Shown piece after piece: positions 1 through 12,027 of a stretch of 64,000 bases of DNA. Under the pieces are notes generated by a model. It was not told where the DNA came from and ran no database searches. It worked only from the letters and a program-made list of their open reading frames with translations. The DNA is from Notospermus geniculatus (Eukaryota > Nemertea > Pilidiophora > Heteronemertea > Lineidae), in the NCBI GenBank assembly GCA_002633025.1, contig NMRB01000095.1, forward strand, positions 601,908 to 665,907. Direction: 5' to 3'. Position numbers and translations under genes: made by a program. How positions within the stretch are numbered: position 1 is the first letter of the stretch; each line of letters begins with the position of its first letter.

Positions 1-41
1 TTGTTTTTCGGTCTAGCTTGGACAAAAACCAATCAGGAAGC

Positions 42-47
42 TTTATT
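42..47 (-). terminator. Poly(A) signal for the GPCR gene
   Basis: The plus strand reads TTTATT, so the minus strand has AATAAA. It lies about 220 bases downstream of the receptor stop codon, a normal 3' UTR distance for the only intact minus-strand gene nearby. Position and consensus are seen directly; the role is inferred. Confidence 0.55.
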
Positions 48-265
48 CTAAGTGGCTATGTTCCTTTTGCCCAATCAGGCACATGTAATCCTGCATTCGC
101 GAGATTGCTTTGTCAAATGACCCAATCTTAGACGTGTTCATGTCACGGTCCACAAAATGCAGTTTGTGTTGGAGAAGTGGATTGAATCCGGATATATTTT
201 TGCAAAAGGTGAAGGGATCTTTGCTTAGGACCTGAAATGTGTAGAAGACTTCTTTAAATCTCATA

Positions 266-1282
266 TCATTCGGACACGGCGGACATGGTCGTGTTGTTGA
301 TGGTGTCGTCGAAGTCATTCATACGACAAGATGAGCACATAAGAATCTTGGTGAAAGCAGTTCGGAATGACCTGTTGAAGAAATAATACAGGAAAGGGTT
401 GATTGTGGAGTTGACGTAGCCGAGCCAGACTGCTACAGACCATGCGATCGGGTGGATGGAGTAGTTGATAAAGGGGTCGACAACGTTGAAGATGAAAAAG
501 GGAAACCAACAGAGGGAGTAGACACCAACGATGATGCCGATTGTCTTTGCGGCTTTCGTCTCCTGACGCATGTTTTTTGACGCCCTTACTGCACCAGGAG
601 TCTTGATCTCCAAGCTCCTGATCTGCATCACCTGCTTTCGAGCTGTTTGATATATCTTGATATTACACACTAACATAAATATGGTGGGAATGTAAAAAGC
701 AATCGCGGAACATATGATTGCAAACGGCTTGTTGACTACAAACGCACAACTTCCAGCATTGTTTAGGCAGGAGTCAATCTCTTCTATCCCTATAGTATTC
801 CAACGGTTTATGATCGGTAGGAAACTTATAAACAGGGGCAGGATCCAGCACATGATTAGTAATCCTATCACTGAGGGCTTGGTCATTCTGTCATTATAGA
901 TGAACGGGTGGCAAATGGCTAGGAATCTATCGACAGCCATACACATTAAGTGCAGAATCGACGTCGTCGTGAACATGACGTCAAATGACGTGGCAACAAG
1001 ACACATCTTTTCGCCAAGATGCCAGTGAAACTTTGCCATATTTTGATATAGTGAGAATGGCATTACTAATACCGCCACCAGAGCATCCGCAGCGGCTAGA
1101 GACACTATGAAAGCATTCGTCACAGACTGCAATTGTCTGAATAGATACACTGAGAAAATCACTAGAAAGTTGCCAGCCAATGTGGCCAGAATTACCAAAA
1201 CAAGGAATATCCCCAATATTGCGCGGCCAGCGTCTGTGTGCTGGATGGGTCCCGGGCCTTCCGGACACGAGGTGTTCATCAT
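266..1282 (-). CDS. Aminergic class A GPCR, 5-HT4 serotonin receptor-like
   Basis: Intact intronless 338-residue seven-helix receptor of the plasma membrane. Visible landmarks: N-glycosylation site at N3, GN of helix 1 (N38), SLAAAD of helix 2 (D66), disulfide pair C94 and C179, the amine-binding aspartate D101 (3.32), DRF at 118-120 in place of DRY, W146 of helix 4, helix 5 ICSAIAFYIP with P199, helix 6 CWFPFF at 258-263 with N266, Y289 (7.43) and NPFLY at 295-299, and tail cysteines 316/319 for possible palmitoylation. The order of these residues, the second loop (VVNKPFAIICS), ETKAAKT before helix 6 and VVDPFINY after it resemble vertebrate 5-HT4 receptors, which couple to Gs and raise cAMP. 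Ligand and coupling are inferred. Two Met codons start the frame; the first is used. An AATAAA lies 3'. Alternatives are another biogenic-amine or trace-amine-type receptor. The family is very secure, the 5-HT4 subtype moderately so. Confidence 0.93.
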   Translation of the reverse strand: MMNTSCPEGPGPIQHTDAGRAILGIFLVLVILATLAGNFLVIFSVYLFRQLQSVTNAFIVSLAAADALVAVLVMPFSLYQNMAKFHWHLGEKMCLVATSFDVMFTTTSILHLMCMAVDRFLAICHPFIYNDRMTKPSVIGLLIMCWILPLFISFLPIINRWNTIGIEEIDSCLNNAGSCAFVVNKPFAIICSAIAFYIPTIFMLVCNIKIYQTARKQVMQIRSLEIKTPGAVRASKNMRQETKAAKTIGIIVGVYSLCWFPFFIFNVVDPFINYSIHPIAWSVAVWLGYVNSTINPFLYYFFNRSFRTAFTKILMCSSCRMNDFDDTINNTTMSAVSE

Positions 1283-1289
1283 GACGTCA
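1282..1289. promoter_or_regulatory. Perfect CRE palindrome TGACGTCA at the GPCR start codon
   Basis: The 8-base full cAMP response element shares one base with the ATG of the receptor and extends upstream of it. CREB/ATF factors bind this word. Whether it is a promoter element (short 5' UTR) or chance is unknown; the sequence itself is exact. Confidence 0.35.
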
Positions 1290-4200
1290 CTTCCGCCTGA
1301 TTATCCTACTGCTTCCGTACCAGGTTGCTAACTAATCGCAGAACGTTATAGACGCATGCCCCTCCCTCGTCTCCTTCTTTATCGCGTATTGTTCTTTTGC
1401 TGAGGCAGAATTCACCAAAACACGATGCCGACGCAAGAGAACGTTCAATATATCCACATCAATCGATCTAATGTCAGGCACCTGTTGTAAGTCTCACGTA
1501 TCACTGGAGGGACTCGATCCGACGGAAGAATTTTTCAACTGATTTCAAATCAATAACAAATGCCTGCACTGTCTGGTAGCATTCGGATCTATTGGTTCGT
1601 ATAATCGACAGTTGTTGAATAAACGGACAGATTCAGCAATTTGCACCGAGCAAACTCTTCAAATGCCTTTCTTGGTTTGAAACCAATCCTCAATTGACCA
1701 AACCTATCGGTCCTTTCCACGAATACCAAGTAGTAATCACTGAAAGTAGACGCCTACGCTATTGGAATGATGGCCATCCCCAATATCAGTTACTAAATCC
1801 AGAAAATCGCTCAGTAGGAAGGATTATTTTCTGCTTTGGGAATTACAGCTACTGTATTCAAGATGGCGGCTAATGGAAGAAGAAGTTAATTCCGATTAAG
1901 ATCTAATGAATTGGGACTGTTTGCCGACGATAGTATTGATCTGTTCTTTCTATGATTCAATCAGATTGTAAAGGAAAGAAACAGATGTACCCATTCCTTC
2001 TATTGTTATAAAACGATTGACATCTGTTTCATTCGAACAAATTCGATAGGAGCACACCAAGGTCGGGTTTCTTATCCGCGACTGTAACAAAAGGCGGCTC
2101 CTGGTAACAATTCCTCCAAAGATAGCGCCGTCAACGGAAGCAGACTCCGCGCAAATCGTCTGCACAACAACTGTATTGGTTACGATCCTTTCTCCTCAAT
2201 AGGACAGAGATATTGGAAAGGAACGGAAAAAAGCGTCCGTATTTTTATTCCCGTTTCTTATAGAAAGGACTCCGGGAACTGCGTCTGTATCCTTTTTTTC
2301 AATCGCTTTACAATCCCAAAGATATTTTTTGCCAATATCAGGAGTTTATCAAGGTTTCAAACAAATTTCAGCGTGATTTAACATTTCAATTCCGTCGACG
2401 TTATGAACTGTAGGTGACGACACCGAGTATTATTTGTTTTTCTCGTATTCCGTTACGAATTGAATACGCAGGCGCTTTGAAATGTCTCTATGCTGGTCCG
2501 AACAAACAACAGCTGCTGACGTCAACAAGCAGATAATAACAAGTTCGACGACACCCTGCGCTCCTTAGCTGGTGTTGGTGAATAACAATCGTATTCCAAA
2601 TTGTCAGCGATTAGATGCGATGAGTTCTGAGAAAGGATGGCTCCAGCTTGTATCGGATCGATCACTGTCTTCGCTTTCTGAAACGAGATACGATAATAGG
2701 ATATGAGAATACGTGTTGCGAAACATTTGTTGGGTGGATCTCTCGTCGTCTGCAAAAAGAAAGAATAATGCAGAACAATAATGTTTTTTCAGCTTTCTAC
2801 TACGTATGAGCCATTCAATAATGCGATAAGGGTGTGCCCCAAAGACGGCAGATTTTTTGGTCAAGAACATGATCCACAGTGCATGTGGCTGTTCAACTTA
2901 GACGACACGTCTCTCTTTCAGAAAATTAGGTTGGCAGCTTCAACTCATTGGAAAATTTCCGCAGGCCATTTGCAAGGGTGATCATGCAGGTGCCTTCCTT
3001 CCTGTCTCACGCCAAGTGATTAGCTCAAATTAAGTCTTCAGCTATGATGGCTGATCAATCGCCGTCCGCTGATTGTTGAGAAAGACTGTCCTGGCGGTAG
3101 ATCGTAGTGCGAATGTGGTCACAGTGAGAAACGCCTAGGGTCTTTTAAGACCGTTCGTAACTGCTGCCCCGTCTGACCTCAGACATAGGCGATTTACGTG
3201 TATGCACACACTAGCCCTGATACTGAACCAGAGAAACATGATTGCTTACATTTTGATTTGTTTACTCCTCATGGCACCAGCCATCAATAAATATTGCGTC
3301 TAATACTATCATCAGTATGGCTTCGATATCGGTAGTTAACGATATAACCAGGATATTGGGAAGATATGGGAGATATTAGACATCATTTCAGATAGATACA
3401 GACGGTCCATAGATAATAGCAGATGTGATACAGTGCAAAGTCCTTATAACAGCATATTAGACTATACACAGCCAGTTATTACTTGGGGGAGGGGTAAGCA
3501 AGGTAGCGTTACCTCAGATGACAAGGTTTCACATGTAATACTTACCATTAAGGCGATAGCGGATATTATCGTAAGCGAGGGTGTCAAAGTTCTGGTTTAT
3601 AACGGGTATCACGCAAGAGCTACCATTATCATTTGAAGAATATGATACACGGATCACAATTATTTGATCACGCGATCAGATCGGTAAAGAGAGTATGCCG
3701 AAGGTTTCGCTTATGACAGGATCGCAAAATACCGGGTAGGCCTACTGTAATGTGACCCAGGATCAAGGTCCTAAGAGTTACAAACTGTTTCAAGCAGCCC
3801 ACCGGTTTTAAAATGAGTCAATTTCAATTGTCCTCCTTATGCAATGATACTTTGAATGGAGTAAAATCGCAGGTTGCAAAGCAAGTCGCAACGCAGAAAA
3901 TCAGCAGTGGATTCCTAGCTTAATTCAGTCAACAGAATATTCGTTGTGGGTCACGAGATGCGACAAACGAAAACAACTGATCAGAGACACACCATGGAAG
4001 CACTTTTACACCAACACCTTACCTCTAACGATCACCGAAGGAGTAATCCAGTCTGTCCTGAGCTGGTCATTTGGACAGAAAGCAATCAGATCCCGAGGGG
4101 AAAGGGCAGCAAATTGACTCACGTTTCAGATCGAGCGAACTAATAGAGCTTGCCCAAAACCAGTAACAGCATGTATTATCCTGATCAAGTTGATGGCAGT

Positions 4201-6577
4201 CGATTATTGGGTCGATAACCCCCGAAAGTGGCAGAACTAAGGAAAGGAGAGATCGGATATCCAAGAGCGAAATCAGCAGCTAAGAGCGGTCGTACAAAAC
4301 ACGACACTGGCCACAATATTCCGGCGAAAATTCTTAAAATGTAAGTTCCGAACGATGAAAACTTGTAGATTTTCACTGGTGCCCCGAAACCACCTAAGCA
4401 CGAATTCTGAAGTAAGCTCTCACGATGATGGATCGTTTCAGAATGAAATTTCTCATAACCACTTCAACCACGTGCACAAACAACATGTCAATGGCCACGA
4501 GTAAATCTTACTCACACATCAGGTAGCTGATAAATAAACGAAATGGACGAAGAGTCACCATCCTCCGCCTTTAACTCCCATCAAAGAGGCAACAAACAAT
4601 GCTTTCCGAGCAGACGACGTCAGAGAAACGCAGACGACGAGTTGCCTTGATTCAGGCGTTGCTATAGCGTTTGCATGAATCAGAACTTGGGCCTCGCGAG
4701 GACGCTGTATCTTCTGTTGGCTAGGAGACTTTTTCATTGGATGACTCATATCGAATGGCAAGGCCTCAGTGCGCGGGTGTGGATGCTTCCTTATTCGGCT
4801 TAACTGAATAAGCTAAATATGGCAGGACCTAGGGTTACCACTGTTAAATCCGAACATACGACTCCCTCTGGAATATCCCAAGACAGGTTGAATTCAATGC
4901 CAATCCAATACTATCAGAAGGGATTACGAGTCTAAACTACTGGATGCTGCATAAAAACTCTAGTTTTCGATTCCCGAATAAAAGCAGAAGGTATACGGTC
5001 AAAGCAATCGTTATTACATGTAGTCATTTCAAAGAAAGATTGGTGAAATTGGTGAACGTCCTTTGGCTACATGATTGTGAATGATGATCTTATGGGCTCG
5101 GTTTGATGGCTATTCTAAACCACCTTGGTCACAGTGAGCCTTGTTTTCAATGGACGTGTCTAACATCTAATATAGCTTTATCATTGCCTCTGGACTTGGC
5201 TCTGCAACAGGTTACAGTAACTTAAGAGGACTTTCAAAGGATCGTGCAGAATATTGACCCATATTAATCATGATCTATCCGTGAGGCGGAGGGTTTTCAA
5301 TTAGTCGTCTGCTGAGCGTGTTTACCCGTCGGAGACGCTAGAAGTAAGCAATCCACTTCATAGTCTCAGAATCCTTGATGTTTAGCCCACAAGCTGGGGT
5401 GATGTTTGACGGTTACTGACGAGGCCATGTTGGAGATTTTCCATTTATTTTAGGGAAAAACCACGGTCGCCTGCCTAATGATGTAAATCAAAGAGATATT
5501 TTGGTCAATCGATCGCTATTTTCGTCGCCGATTGCTTACCTTTGGGAAAACGCTGGTACTATTAAAATACAGAGCAATATGGTGCACAAAAACGTCACAA
5601 TATTTTGCGGTACATGTACTTTTTATGAACGAATCACAATATTCCTCAAGCATCGATATACTAGAAGTGTTGATGTAAATACCATATCCAGTCCCACGGT
5701 TATGGTGTAGCTTACATGTATCTAAATAACGAGTGCGTCAATTTTTACTCTGCTTTTCTCTAGGATGAGTAGGCGAAAGAAAACACTACCATAAGCAACG
5801 GAAACGAGAAGTGACAACAAACTATTAAATCACCAGCAAATTGAAAATATCCCGAATGACTGATTCAAGGAATACCCGGGGGATTTTCTGTTTTTCACCA
5901 AAACTTCCACTCGCAAATGAAGATGCAGTTTACGTTTGAGGAATTTCGTTACAAAGCGTCATTATAATGAAGTCGTCTTAACGTTTCTAAGAGAAGTAAA
6001 ACGTTCAACGTTATCCGGTTTCCCAATAATTTGGATTCTGATGTGCGGAGGAACAGTGGTTGCTTGTTACAGAAATGTAGCTTGAAACGTGGAGAGATTA
6101 CGACAGATCTCACGGAAATATCCCAATATCTGTGTAACGCCAAAGAAATTGAATTTGAAATCACCGTGATTTAAAACTCACCGCTGATTGAAAGCGATGT
6201 TAGTACACTCTCCACGGCATTCACGAGTATGTTTGCTCCTTTAATAATTTACGGTGTTATGATTTATGGAGATTAATGTGTTCTTTGAAGTTATTCTTGC
6301 AAGTCCAAGCACGGCAACTCAAGGGTTTATCGACCAACGAAACACCACCAATGAGGAATCATTAATAAGATGGGATGGTTGGTCGAGGTATAGAGAATCT
6401 CCGTAGACTCGAGATAATCTCTGTCTAGACCAATTAATATTGACAGGATTCTTTCAATTTCACCGTCATGATATTTCAAAGTGCTCGCCGAGTCTTGAAA
6501 AGAGACGGAGCGGATTTTCAGGTGGTCATACGAAGTACATACCTGTACAATGTAGGCTCACTGACTACCAAGGAAGC
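1290..6577. other. Intergenic or intronic DNA, no recognised gene
   Basis: Mostly unique-looking DNA with many stops in all frames. The best open stretch is plus strand 2791-2981, right after a good acceptor (polypyrimidine run ending TTTTTTCAG at 2782-2790), encoding about 63 residues containing CPKDGRFF and LFNLDDTSLFQKI. Another open frame at 3433-3636 lacks an ATG. Neither resembles a family I know. Confidence 0.4.
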
Positions 6578-6754
6578 CAGTGTAACGTTTTTCAGTGTGG
6601 TCCGTGTGCCAGTGTGACATAACAATAGATTGACGGAATAAGCGGCGATTTGACAATGGGCGACACACAGAGAAACAGCGAGTTCGTTTCCCAGTGTGTT
6701 CCGAACAATGTGAATCACACAGAAAAACGGCCACACTGAAAAACGTTACACCTG
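6578..6754. mobile_element. Non-autonomous inverted-repeat element (MITE), 177 bp
   Basis: The ends are inverted copies: left CAGTGTAACGTTTTTCAGTG, right its reverse complement (with one extra base), continuing several bases further inward as TGG/CCA. The interior is about 120 bases with no open frame. No convincing target-site duplication was seen, so the superfamily is unassigned. Confidence 0.7.
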
Positions 6755-7098
6755 TTTGTTCGTAGAGAGTTCCCGTCAGGGCCGTATGTAGCTTTCCCTG
6801 CTTGGGGGAGGCGGCGAGATGGTGTCGAAGTTTTGAAACCTCCTGTCAACTGTTTGTCTTCCATTCAAGTTTGAGTTACTTCGATCCTGACTTCAATCAG
6901 CCCTCAAACTTAAGCAAATCATAAATCTCAGCTCCTGTTACTTTTAAAAGATGAATGTTTCATGTGATATCAAGTACCAGATCAAGAATCTGATACAATG
7001 CCAATTAGCATTCTGGAATTCAATTGCTAAGCAATCGCTGCCCCCTGTCCTATCCAAGAACGGCTCCGACCGCTGACAGTTTCCATCATTGGCCACAG
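6755..7098. other. Unannotated spacer
   Basis: No repeat or coding signal recognised. The final bases (7083-7098) form a reasonable acceptor ending CCACAG in front of the open frame described next. Confidence 0.4.
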
Positions 7099-7325
7099 TA
7101 ACTGATACGACGGCCAACTTTCCATTCACGTGGGAACAAAGGACAGCTGCCCCTAAATCGATAGACATCGAAGAGTACCAAGAGAAACATGATGCAAACC
7201 GTGTCAGACTTGATAGGAATGAGATGGAGGAATCTGATACTTGTGGTACTCAGATTGTGGCAAATGGTCCTAAATCTGTCAGGTCGGTGAAATCTCGGTT
7301 TGCCGGTGTGCCCATATTAGTGTGA
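7099..7325 (+). CDS. Possible terminal exon, unknown protein
   Basis: An open frame of about 75 codons runs from an acceptor-like CCACAG to a stop at 7325. The product is charged and hydrophilic (IDIEEYQEKHDANRVRLDRN, then GPKSVRSVKSRF), like a cytoplasmic tail. There is no in-frame ATG at its head, so if real it is a 3' exon whose 5' partners are not identified. It matches no family I recognise and could be chance. Confidence 0.25.
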
Positions 7326-7540
7326 AAGTGGGTAAAAGAACCATCAAAGAGATCATAAAGCGTTTCCAAAAACAGCATGGAAAGGAGTGAAATTACATTA
7401 TTGGGCTATCTTTTTTGAATTGGTACGATGGCAGAGGCTACCATTAGTTCTTGGAGGGTGAATTTATCTAGCATTGAGGACCCTAATACGGATAAACCAA
7501 CCATTTAAGTATCCATGAAATCCGTTACAAGTGATCTTGG

Positions 7541-7690
7541 ACCAATCAAATCCTCTGTCACATCATCACTGAGGTTAGCATCATCCACCAATCAAATTAT
7601 CTGTCACTTCATCGACGAGGTTGGCGTTATCTATCTTCCACCAATCATATCATCCGTAACTTCATCACCAAGGTGAGCGTTATTCAATCC
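7541..7690. repeat. Three diverged ~50-bp tandem units, each with a CCAAT word
   Basis: Units begin near 7541, 7588 and 7639. Each runs CCAATCA, then CTGTCAC or a variant, TTCATC or CATCATC, GAGGTT or AAGGTG, and GCGTTAT or GCATCAT. Similarity falls from unit to unit, so the array is old. Seen directly. Confidence 0.75.
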
Positions 7691-8139
7691 ATCTTCTAAC
7701 CTTTAAGTCATTCACCATGTTTTTTACCGACATAATCGCCACCTGTTCTCGTTAACGATCTCCCGGCATCGTCACATAATACATCACTAACTCCCATTAA
7801 GAAAATCATAAACTAAATTAAACTTGGCAATTTTGTCTGTCATTCAATTTTGCAAGTCTTTATTTATCATCTAAATATAGGTGATGTATTTATCTGCACG
7901 CAGCAAATCACGGCAAGGAGGTGTAACTCTATTGAAGTCGGTGATAACTCAAGATCAAGACGACCATAAACCCAAACGGGTCCGGCATTTTTCCAATCTT
8001 CCAAACAAAAACAAGGAAGTTTCATTGCGCACCAAATGCCACATAGATCATAGGGCAAAGTTGCTGAAAAACGATAGAATCATTCCGGGTAATTTATCGC
8101 CCAAAGCTCATTTCACGCTGTACAAGGTTCCGGTAATGA

Positions 8140-8169
8140 TCCCTTCGTCACCGCGATGTGACGAAGGGA
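8140..8169. repeat. Short perfect hairpin
   Basis: TCCCTTCGTCAC and its exact reverse complement GTGACGAAGGGA are separated by about six bases. A 12-bp perfect stem; function unknown. Confidence 0.6.
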
Positions 8170-8374
8170 GCAAGCGCTAAGAACCACCGATTGTACCTCA
8201 GGATGGGTTCCGGCCGCAGCAGGTATTTTTGTGAAGTCTTCGGCAATCAACCCAGCGAAGCTTTTGATTGATCAGTTACATTTAGGTGCTCGGCAGTGCA
8301 TTACCATCTGATTCTCACCAGTCTATCTGGCCTAGTTTGACTCCATCACATTTCCCGCTTCTGAGGAGCTCCGA

Positions 8375-8545
8375 GCCTCAGCCAATCATTGGTGTGCGAA
8401 GCCTAATCGACGTGCCAATCAAAATCCGTGTTACAAATGTGTGCGGGAAGAGAAGAGAAAGTGCCGAACGGCGACTTGTTTCAGGAATTCTGATTGGCTC
8501 GGAGGCGGGGTCAAGTAGGGGTCAGATTCATTTATAATTTATGAG
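8375..8545 (+). promoter_or_regulatory. Possible promoter: CCAAT boxes, GC box, TATA
   Basis: In order: the palindrome CCAATCATTGG (8382-8392), CCAAT (8415-8419), inverted CCAAT ATTGG (8493-8497), GC box GGAGGCGGGG (8501-8510), and TTTATAA (8531-8537). The TATA word is about 30 bases before the ATG at 8563. The spacing is promoter-like; activity is inferred only. Confidence 0.3.
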
Positions 8546-8562
8546 TTAACACAAAAGATGAC

Positions 8563-8766
8563 ATGATAGGGACAAGGCTAAAGACGCAGTCGATGGCCTT
8601 GTTTGGACAAGATGTGCATTACTATAGAACACTGCTCGGCCACAAGCGCCTCGTCACTCTGGGAAAAGCGTGGGAGGTGCATAGGAAAAAAGAGTTCTCT
8701 AGAGCTTGGAGAAGAGGAACTGAATTTCATTCTGCCCAGACAGACGGGCCCTTAAGGGACTGTTAA
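8563..8766 (+). CDS. Small ATG-started open frame after the possible promoter
   Basis: A 67-codon frame with a basic product (KRLVTLGKAWEVHRKKEFSR), beginning about 30 bases after a TATA-like word. It has no signal peptide or known domain. It might be the first exon of an unseen gene, but the very short distance from the expected transcription start leaves almost no 5' UTR. Weakly supported. Confidence 0.2.
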   Translation: MIGTRLKTQSMALFGQDVHYYRTLLGHKRLVTLGKAWEVHRKKEFSRAWRRGTEFHSAQTDGPLRDC

Positions 8767-9070
8767 ATTGTGGGCATGACATTTCCAACACTTGGCTGAT
8801 GATAAGTCATAGAAAAACAGTCATTAATCATGTGAACATCAATATGTTAGCAGACAGACTAGCTGTTATTAAATTTGTTTGCTTCCCTGTGCGCAACCTT
8901 CCAGTGTTTACGAAACGCTTCCTCGAGTAAGCTGTACGCAAAAGATCATTCACAACAAGATCAGTCTGGATGGATAGGTTTGGTGGACAGGTCCTCACAA
9001 CCTCGGCTCTTACGATGAGTTCGACGCTGGTTGCCTGCAGTGTGTTATAATTTAGTTTCACGGAGGATAT

Positions 9071-9129
9071 AGTATGAAAACGAGAGGTTAGAGAATGAAA
9101 ACGAGGTTAGAGTATGAAAACGAGGTTAG
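9071..9129. repeat. Three ~20-bp tandem units
   Basis: AGTATGAAAACGAGAGGTTAG is repeated as AGAATGAAAACGAGGTTAG and AGTATGAAAACGAGGTTAG. A simple minisatellite of three near-identical units. Confidence 0.85.
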
Positions 9130-11890
9130 GCGTATCTTGATAGTTAGAATCCTCTTGTAATTTGTTTGTCAGATGCGGTCAATCTATCTCCGTGTTCTCA
9201 TCTTATTACGAGGACTTATGACCATCCATCACCTGTCCGTTATCCACATGATCCGTTGTTCGTGGAATAATTACATCTCCCCGAGTAATGACAAAATTTT
9301 GGAGTAATATTAACAGCCCGAGGAGGCAGTCCGAGTAGAATGGAAACTATCAATAGAGCATTAAAGTTTGTCGGTGGGCACACACAGTAAAACCAACGTT
9401 TTAGGCGAGATATTTTACACAAAGAGAACAGATTTCTGTCTGTAGGGGCTCTCTGGCACCTAAAACTGTCAGAATAAGTAATTCTGAAAACATTTTTTTT
9501 CATAAGAAGATGTCTTCTATTTTTGACAGACTGTCTTCTTCAAGTTGGATATCCATTTAGGCTACCATGACAACAATTTGATCAGAAACGCTGACAAAGA
9601 ACTTGCTTGATAACACGCTGACTTTGATGTTGAGACTTCCAGACAAATTCATATAAGATGAATCAACCGATTACCTCCTTTATTATCGTCGGACAGACGC
9701 GTTCCTGTTCCTTTTGATACCCGTATCTCATATTGCCAACGCGGTCAAGTCATAGAAATACTACAGAATCGATCTTAACATAAGCGTTTGATTTTACGTT
9801 TAGCCAATAACTTATACCACGTGAAAGGTGAATAGAAGGTACCAGTGACCGAAGAAAAATATTGGGTGTATATTGATGCTGGAATACATTTTGCCGAGGA
9901 TTCGAAACTATTCCAATATCTTGAGCCTTTGAGGACGTCGCAAGATTCGACTCCATGGACAGCCCAATTGTATCTGGCGCATCTCTGATGTAAAGAGTTC
10001 AGATTTTCCGCTGGCATTTTCTGTCAATAGCACAATGCCATTAGGTTCTGCGAATAGCATACAATAATTTCATCAACAAGCTATTCCTTGATTGCTAACT
10101 GGTGAGACGGTTGGCCATGTTAAAATGGTTAATTGCTCTTGAACCTTTTCTTTGGTATTCTCGAGCAGAGTTCCTAATGATGTGTACCCTGAGCTACAGA
10201 GCAATCACGGCAGTAACGAGGCACTGAGACATAATATGAGACCACGAAATATTAATCTGCACCATGCCGTGGGTTTTCCACAGTTGTCGTTCTGATAGGG
10301 GCCTAGAGTTGATGAAGAATTCAGCAACATGCCGTTGGGCGAGTCAACTTATTTTTCGGGATGGAACACAGTTGTGGGCAAATGGGATTGGGTGATATTC
10401 TAAGGGCGATATTAAATAGCAGAAAATTCCGAAAAAAACTACATTTTCTTGAAGTTGATGTGCCGAACATCCTTTACCCTAAGGCTGGGGGTGTTGTCCT
10501 ATCCCTACTTTGTTGGGAGCCATTTTTTATGAGGGACCCATCGAAGCATATGCAGACTGCCTATTCCCTTTGTAGCTTGTGAAGTTCAATGGTTCCTGCT
10601 GGCTTTCGATAAATAAGTAAACCAGTAAGGTTTTCAAAGACCTGGAAGACAGAGTGGGTGTTGATTGCGAAATGGTAAAGGTGAGGTAAAATTAATTTGC
10701 ACGACTTCCATGTCAACTCCAGCGCAAACCTATGCGGTACTGACGCTTTGAGGGAACCTTTGTCAAAAGAGAATTTGCCATTTGTCAGAAAAGAATGGTT
10801 AAGTTGGATTTTTATGTTATGGATACTCTTGTGATGTTGGTTTCGAGCTCTCAGCGAAAATGGTGATGACGCCACTTCAACAACAAATTCCCTCGGGTTC
10901 TCTGCGTTCAAACCGGAGTCCAGGCAGCGGCCGGTGTTTTTTCAATCTCTGCAGATCGCACATGCGAGTTACGTTCGGTGGATTTAGGCCGTGCCGTTGT
11001 GTCGTGCATGGTGCGTGCGCAAAGCCTACACATTAGAAGGATATGAATGTACTTTCTGTAATGTCTAATGTCATCTATCGCATTCAGAACGCCTCACACA
11101 GCGTTCTCACTTCTGCCATTTACGACACTCAATCGCTCAAAACTCGAGTCGAACTTCTTTATTGTGGACGGATTTTTGAGAATTGCGGACATGCAATTTG
11201 TCACGTAGGAGAAAGGATGAAGCACCAAGAAAAACTATATTAGGAATGCACGAACAGACGCGAATTCTTGTTTTGTTTGAGCTGAAAGCTTTTAACCCCA
11301 CATCACTAATTGAACATGCAACACCTCTATTAATATGACACACAACAAAGCCTGAGACTCACAGCAAGAAAAGGCAACACTCTGCCTTCACTCCTTCCTT
11401 TCACTGGCGTTCATCGTCTCTACCACCTTAGAAATGGGATGTACGATATTGTTGCAGCCATTAAAAATCAAACTGTCACTCCTGATAGGACGACAATGTT
11501 GGGTATAGTTGCACCCAGTTCGCCAGTGATGCGAGTCACATCAGAGACTGCTTTAAAAGGTCAATGTTTGTGTGATGGGTCCATTCTCGTTTGAAACAAA
11601 TGTGGTTTGTTTTTTCTTTGCTGCGCTGCCAATGAAAAAAGCTTTTGTACTGTGTACAAACCGAGCTGCGATAACGGGATTAGGGCACGTCGGTTAACAA
11701 AGGCTTCACGGTCGCGAACCCTTTGTGAAGCTCTACATGAGTGTATGTAGTCAAAGCCTTGTGGACTGTCATGCCGCGATGAACATTTCTGAGCTCATGT
11801 TCCTGAGTTTATTACGTTTCTGGTTTTGACGTTGAATCACAGCGGTATCGATCTCATTTTAAAGAATGGCTCATCTCTATTGTGATACCA
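9130..11890. other. Intergenic or intronic DNA, one weak minus-strand frame
   Basis: No recognised gene. The longest open stretch is minus strand 10561-10911 (about 116 codons, extendable a little upstream, no ATG at its head). It contains SVFQVFENLTGLLIYRKPAG and is followed by a stop. It has no visible domain and is only a candidate exon. A hairpin fragment near 11683-11735 resembles the palindrome at 39160. Confidence 0.35.
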
Positions 11891-12027
11891 GGGACCTTAT
11901 TCACGAAGCTCCCGTAACTTACGGGAGTGCGCAAACTATTGTCCTTTTGCGGACAACGTATTGTTCACTATCAGCCTGACAAAGGAGTTGCGTACCCTTA
12001 AAGTTACGGGAGCTTTGTGAATATCTC
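11891..12027. mobile_element. MITE with GGGACCTTATTCACGAAG ends
   Basis: The left arm GGGACCTTATTCACGAAGCT plus CCCGTAACTT is mirrored by AAGTTACGGGAGCTTTGTGA at the right. About 137 bp with no coding capacity. The same family returns at 38088, where younger elements are nested in it. CAG precedes the left end, as in several other elements here, but the right flank is mutated. Confidence 0.75.

Noticed and set aside
981-1268. Other frames overlapping the receptor gene
   Set aside because: Shadows of the intact GPCR reading frame.
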